DNA from: Anaerobacillus alkaliphilus
GTDB taxonomy: Bacteria > Bacillota > Bacilli > Bacillales > Anaerobacillaceae
Length of the DNA stretch: 64,000 nt
Direction: 5' to 3'
Assembly (NCBI RefSeq): GCF_004116265.1
Contig: NZ_QOUX01000046.1
Location: 868,001-932,000 of the forward strand
The position numbers and the translations under genes were made by a program. Positions within the stretch are counted from its first letter, which is position 1. The number at the start of each line of letters is the position of its first letter. Shown here one piece after another: positions 62,188-64,000 of this stretch. Under the pieces are notes generated by a model. That model worked only from the letters and a program-made list of their open reading frames with translations. It had not been told where the DNA came from and did no database searches.

Positions 62188-63903
62188 TTAATCTTCCATT
62201 GTAGAAAGATCTCCTGTAGGTAAATCTAGCTCCCACGCCTTTAATACCCTTCTCATAATCTTACCACTTCTTGTTTTTGGCAACTTATCACGGAATTCAA
62301 TTTGTCTAGGTGCTGAATGAGCAGAAAGCTCCCGCTTAACAAATAGGGTGATTTCTTCTTTTAGTTCATCACTTTGTTCATAGCCTTCTCTAAGCGAAAT
62401 AAAGGCCTTAATAATTGTGCCACGAATAGGATCAGGGATGCCAATTACTCCTGCTTCAGCAACTGCCGGATGTTCAACCAGTTTGCTCTCCACTTCAAAT
62501 GGACCAACTCTCTCCCCAGAAGTATTAATGACATCATCAATTCTTCCTTGGAACCAGAAATAACCTTCTTCGTCCATGTAAGCAGAATCTCCTGAAATAT
62601 ACCAACCATTATGAGTAAAGTATTCTTTATACTTTTCAGGATTATTCCAGATCGCACGCATCATTGATGGCCAACCTTTCTTCAAAGCTAGGTTCCCCAT
62701 TCGATTAGGTGGTAGAACGTTACCCTGATCATCAATAATAGCTGCTTCAACTCCTGGAATTGGCTTACCCATTGAACCAGGCTTTATCCCTAATGATGGG
62801 TAGTTACAAATCATCATCGAACCGGTTTCAGTCATCCACCAAGTATCATGAATTCGTAAATGGAACACTTTTACTCCCCACTTAACGACTTCAGGATTTA
62901 GCGGCTCACCAACACTAAGAATATGGCGTAATGAGGTTAAGTCAAAACGATTAACTAATTCTTCTCCTATGCCCATTAGCATCCTAAATGCAGTCGGTGC
63001 ACTATACCAAACGGTAACTCCATACTCTTCTATGGTCTTATACCAATCTTCGGGGTTAAAACGTCCACCGCGAACGACATTAGAAACACCATGAAGCCAT
63101 GGTCCAAATACTCCATAGACAGTTCCAGTAACCCAGCCAGGATCAGCTGTACACCAATAAATATCATCATCTTTTAAATCGAGTACCCATTTTGCTGTCT
63201 GGTACTGCTGTATCATTGCGTTATGTGCATGCATGACTCCTTTAGGCTTTCCAGTTGAGCCTGATGTATAATGAAGAAGCATCCCATCTTCACGGTCAAC
63301 CCATTCAATTTCTAATTTTTTACTCGCCTGTTCAAATAATGGTTTAAAATTAACCACTTTGTCATTTTCACTTACTTCATCACCAATTAATACGATCTTC
63401 TTAAGGTTGGGTAAATTATCTTTAGCAACACGCTCCACTAAATCTGGTGTCGTAACCAAAACTTTTGCAGCGCTATCATTTAAACGGTCAAAAATAGCCG
63501 CTTCCATAAATGCTTCGAAAAGTGGCCCAACTATAGCACCTAATTTAATTGCTCCTAGCAAACAAAAATATAGTTCAGGAGACCTTGGCATAAAAATAAA
63601 GACTCGGTCACCTTTCTCAACTCCAAGTTGCTTTAGAACATTACCTGCTTTATTTGTATTTTCCATCATTTCTTTAAACGTATATTTCTCACGTCTAAAA
63701 TCATCTTTATAGTAGAGGGCAACTTGATTTTTCTTGACACCTTGAGCATGACGGTCAATTGCTTCAAATGCTATATTCATCTTCCCAGTCTTATACCAAG
63801 AAAATTGTTCCTCAACTTGACTCCAATCAAAGCTTTCCACAACTGTTTCATAATCTTCTAAATGAAAGTCTCCTTTTACAGCAGGAATTATTGGCATTTT
63901 CAT
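62188..63903 (-). CDS. acsA: Acetyl-CoA synthetase
   Basis: This enzyme activates acetate to acetyl-CoA via acetyl-AMP, the scavenging counterpart of AckA-Pta. The 571-residue protein has the AMP-binding P-loop YTSGSTGKPKGVMH, WCTADPGWVTGTVYG, the A5 motif WWMTETG, GDSAYMDEEGYFWFQGR and the C-terminal acetylatable Lys in LPKTRSGKIMRR. In B. subtilis this Lys is controlled by AcuA/AcuC, whose genes lie next to acsA, outside this window. GGGGGAA lies 5-11 bases before the ATG. Confidence 0.96.
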   Translation of the reverse strand: MKMPIIPAVKGDFHLEDYETVVESFDWSQVEEQFSWYKTGKMNIAFEAIDRHAQGVKKNQVALYYKDDFRREKYTFKEMMENTNKAGNVLKQLGVEKGDRVFIFMPRSPELYFCLLGAIKLGAIVGPLFEAFMEAAIFDRLNDSAAKVLVTTPDLVERVAKDNLPNLKKIVLIGDEVSENDKVVNFKPLFEQASKKLEIEWVDREDGMLLHYTSGSTGKPKGVMHAHNAMIQQYQTAKWVLDLKDDDIYWCTADPGWVTGTVYGVFGPWLHGVSNVVRGGRFNPEDWYKTIEEYGVTVWYSAPTAFRMLMGIGEELVNRFDLTSLRHILSVGEPLNPEVVKWGVKVFHLRIHDTWWMTETGSMMICNYPSLGIKPGSMGKPIPGVEAAIIDDQGNVLPPNRMGNLALKKGWPSMMRAIWNNPEKYKEYFTHNGWYISGDSAYMDEEGYFWFQGRIDDVINTSGERVGPFEVESKLVEHPAVAEAGVIGIPDPIRGTIIKAFISLREGYEQSDELKEEITLFVKRELSAHSAPRQIEFRDKLPKTRSGKIMRRVLKAWELDLPTGDLSTMED

Positions 63904-64000
63904 ATATTTCCCCCTCTATACTTATGTTCTATAACAATATATTTATTGTAATATACTTATAGAATTTTCTCAATTGTTTAAATTATTTTAACTATTTATA

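Overview
The window looks like a chromosomal segment of a low-GC, endospore-forming Bacillaceae species. Evidence is the AT-rich composition, strong AGGAGG-type ribosome binding sites, U-tailed terminators, a small acid-soluble spore protein gene with a sigma-G-like promoter, other sporulation genes (ytrH, ytrI, ytfJ) and a gene order that follows the Bacillus subtilis polA-to-acsA region closely. It is not B. subtilis itself: an hflK-hflC pair lies between polA and phoR, a MaoC-like gene lies between phoP and mdh, a FadR-type GntR regulator lies between the malic enzyme gene and accD, and a large class A PBP gene lies between tyrS and acsA.

Layout. 1-7000: polA (cut by the window edge), hflC/hflK, then phoR/phoP with PhoP-box-like repeats upstream of phoP and a second, better array downstream of phoR. 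7100-21250: central carbon metabolism (MaoC-like gene, mdh, icd, citZ, pyk, pfkA, accA, accD, malic enzyme), with membrane proteins ytwI, ytvI and fxsA among them. 21300-30900: dnaE, sporulation genes ytrH/ytrI, nrnA, ytpI, ytoI and small membrane proteins, then a 0.97 kb intergenic region filled by a mobile element with a 52-bp tandem array, then ytkL. 31000-40300: M24 peptidase, a secreted protein, an SDR-like protein, a universal stress protein, argG-argH, an alpha/beta hydrolase, an EcsC-like protein and a YhaM-like exonuclease. 40300-53400: ackA, ytxK, tpx, ytfJ/ytfI, yteJ, sppA, nadK, sspA, thiI with its cysteine desulfurase, ezrA and refZ. 53700-64000: a GAF-GGDEF diguanylate cyclase, rpsD with an autoregulatory-type leader, tyrS with a T-box, a class A PBP and acsA.

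The most interesting signals are not protein families. (1) Three dispersed elements (29298-30131, 53562-53753, 58634-58792) share imperfect terminal inverted repeats GGCTsTTTTCGyAAA and each is flanked by its own perfect 8-bp AT-rich target duplication. They fit a non-autonomous (MITE) family, most likely mobilised by an ISL3-type transposase. One carries a 12-copy 52-bp tandem array, one sits between a diguanylate cyclase stop codon and its terminator, and one sits between the tyrS T-box terminator and the tyrS start codon. (2) Directly after phoR are four PhoP-box-like hexamers in exact 11-bp phase, a -10 hexamer, a C-rich stretch and a strong terminator, with no ORF between: the layout of a phosphate-starvation-induced small RNA. 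(3) A perfect FadR-type palindrome lies just downstream of the inferred malic enzyme start site, and the gene after malic enzyme encodes a FadR-type regulator, followed by accD-accA.

Genes are called from the sequence, family motifs and remembered homologues; no database search was run. Several starts were shortened from the longest open frame because a good ribosome binding site and the usual family length point to an internal codon. Promoters and operators are read by eye and carry lower confidence.
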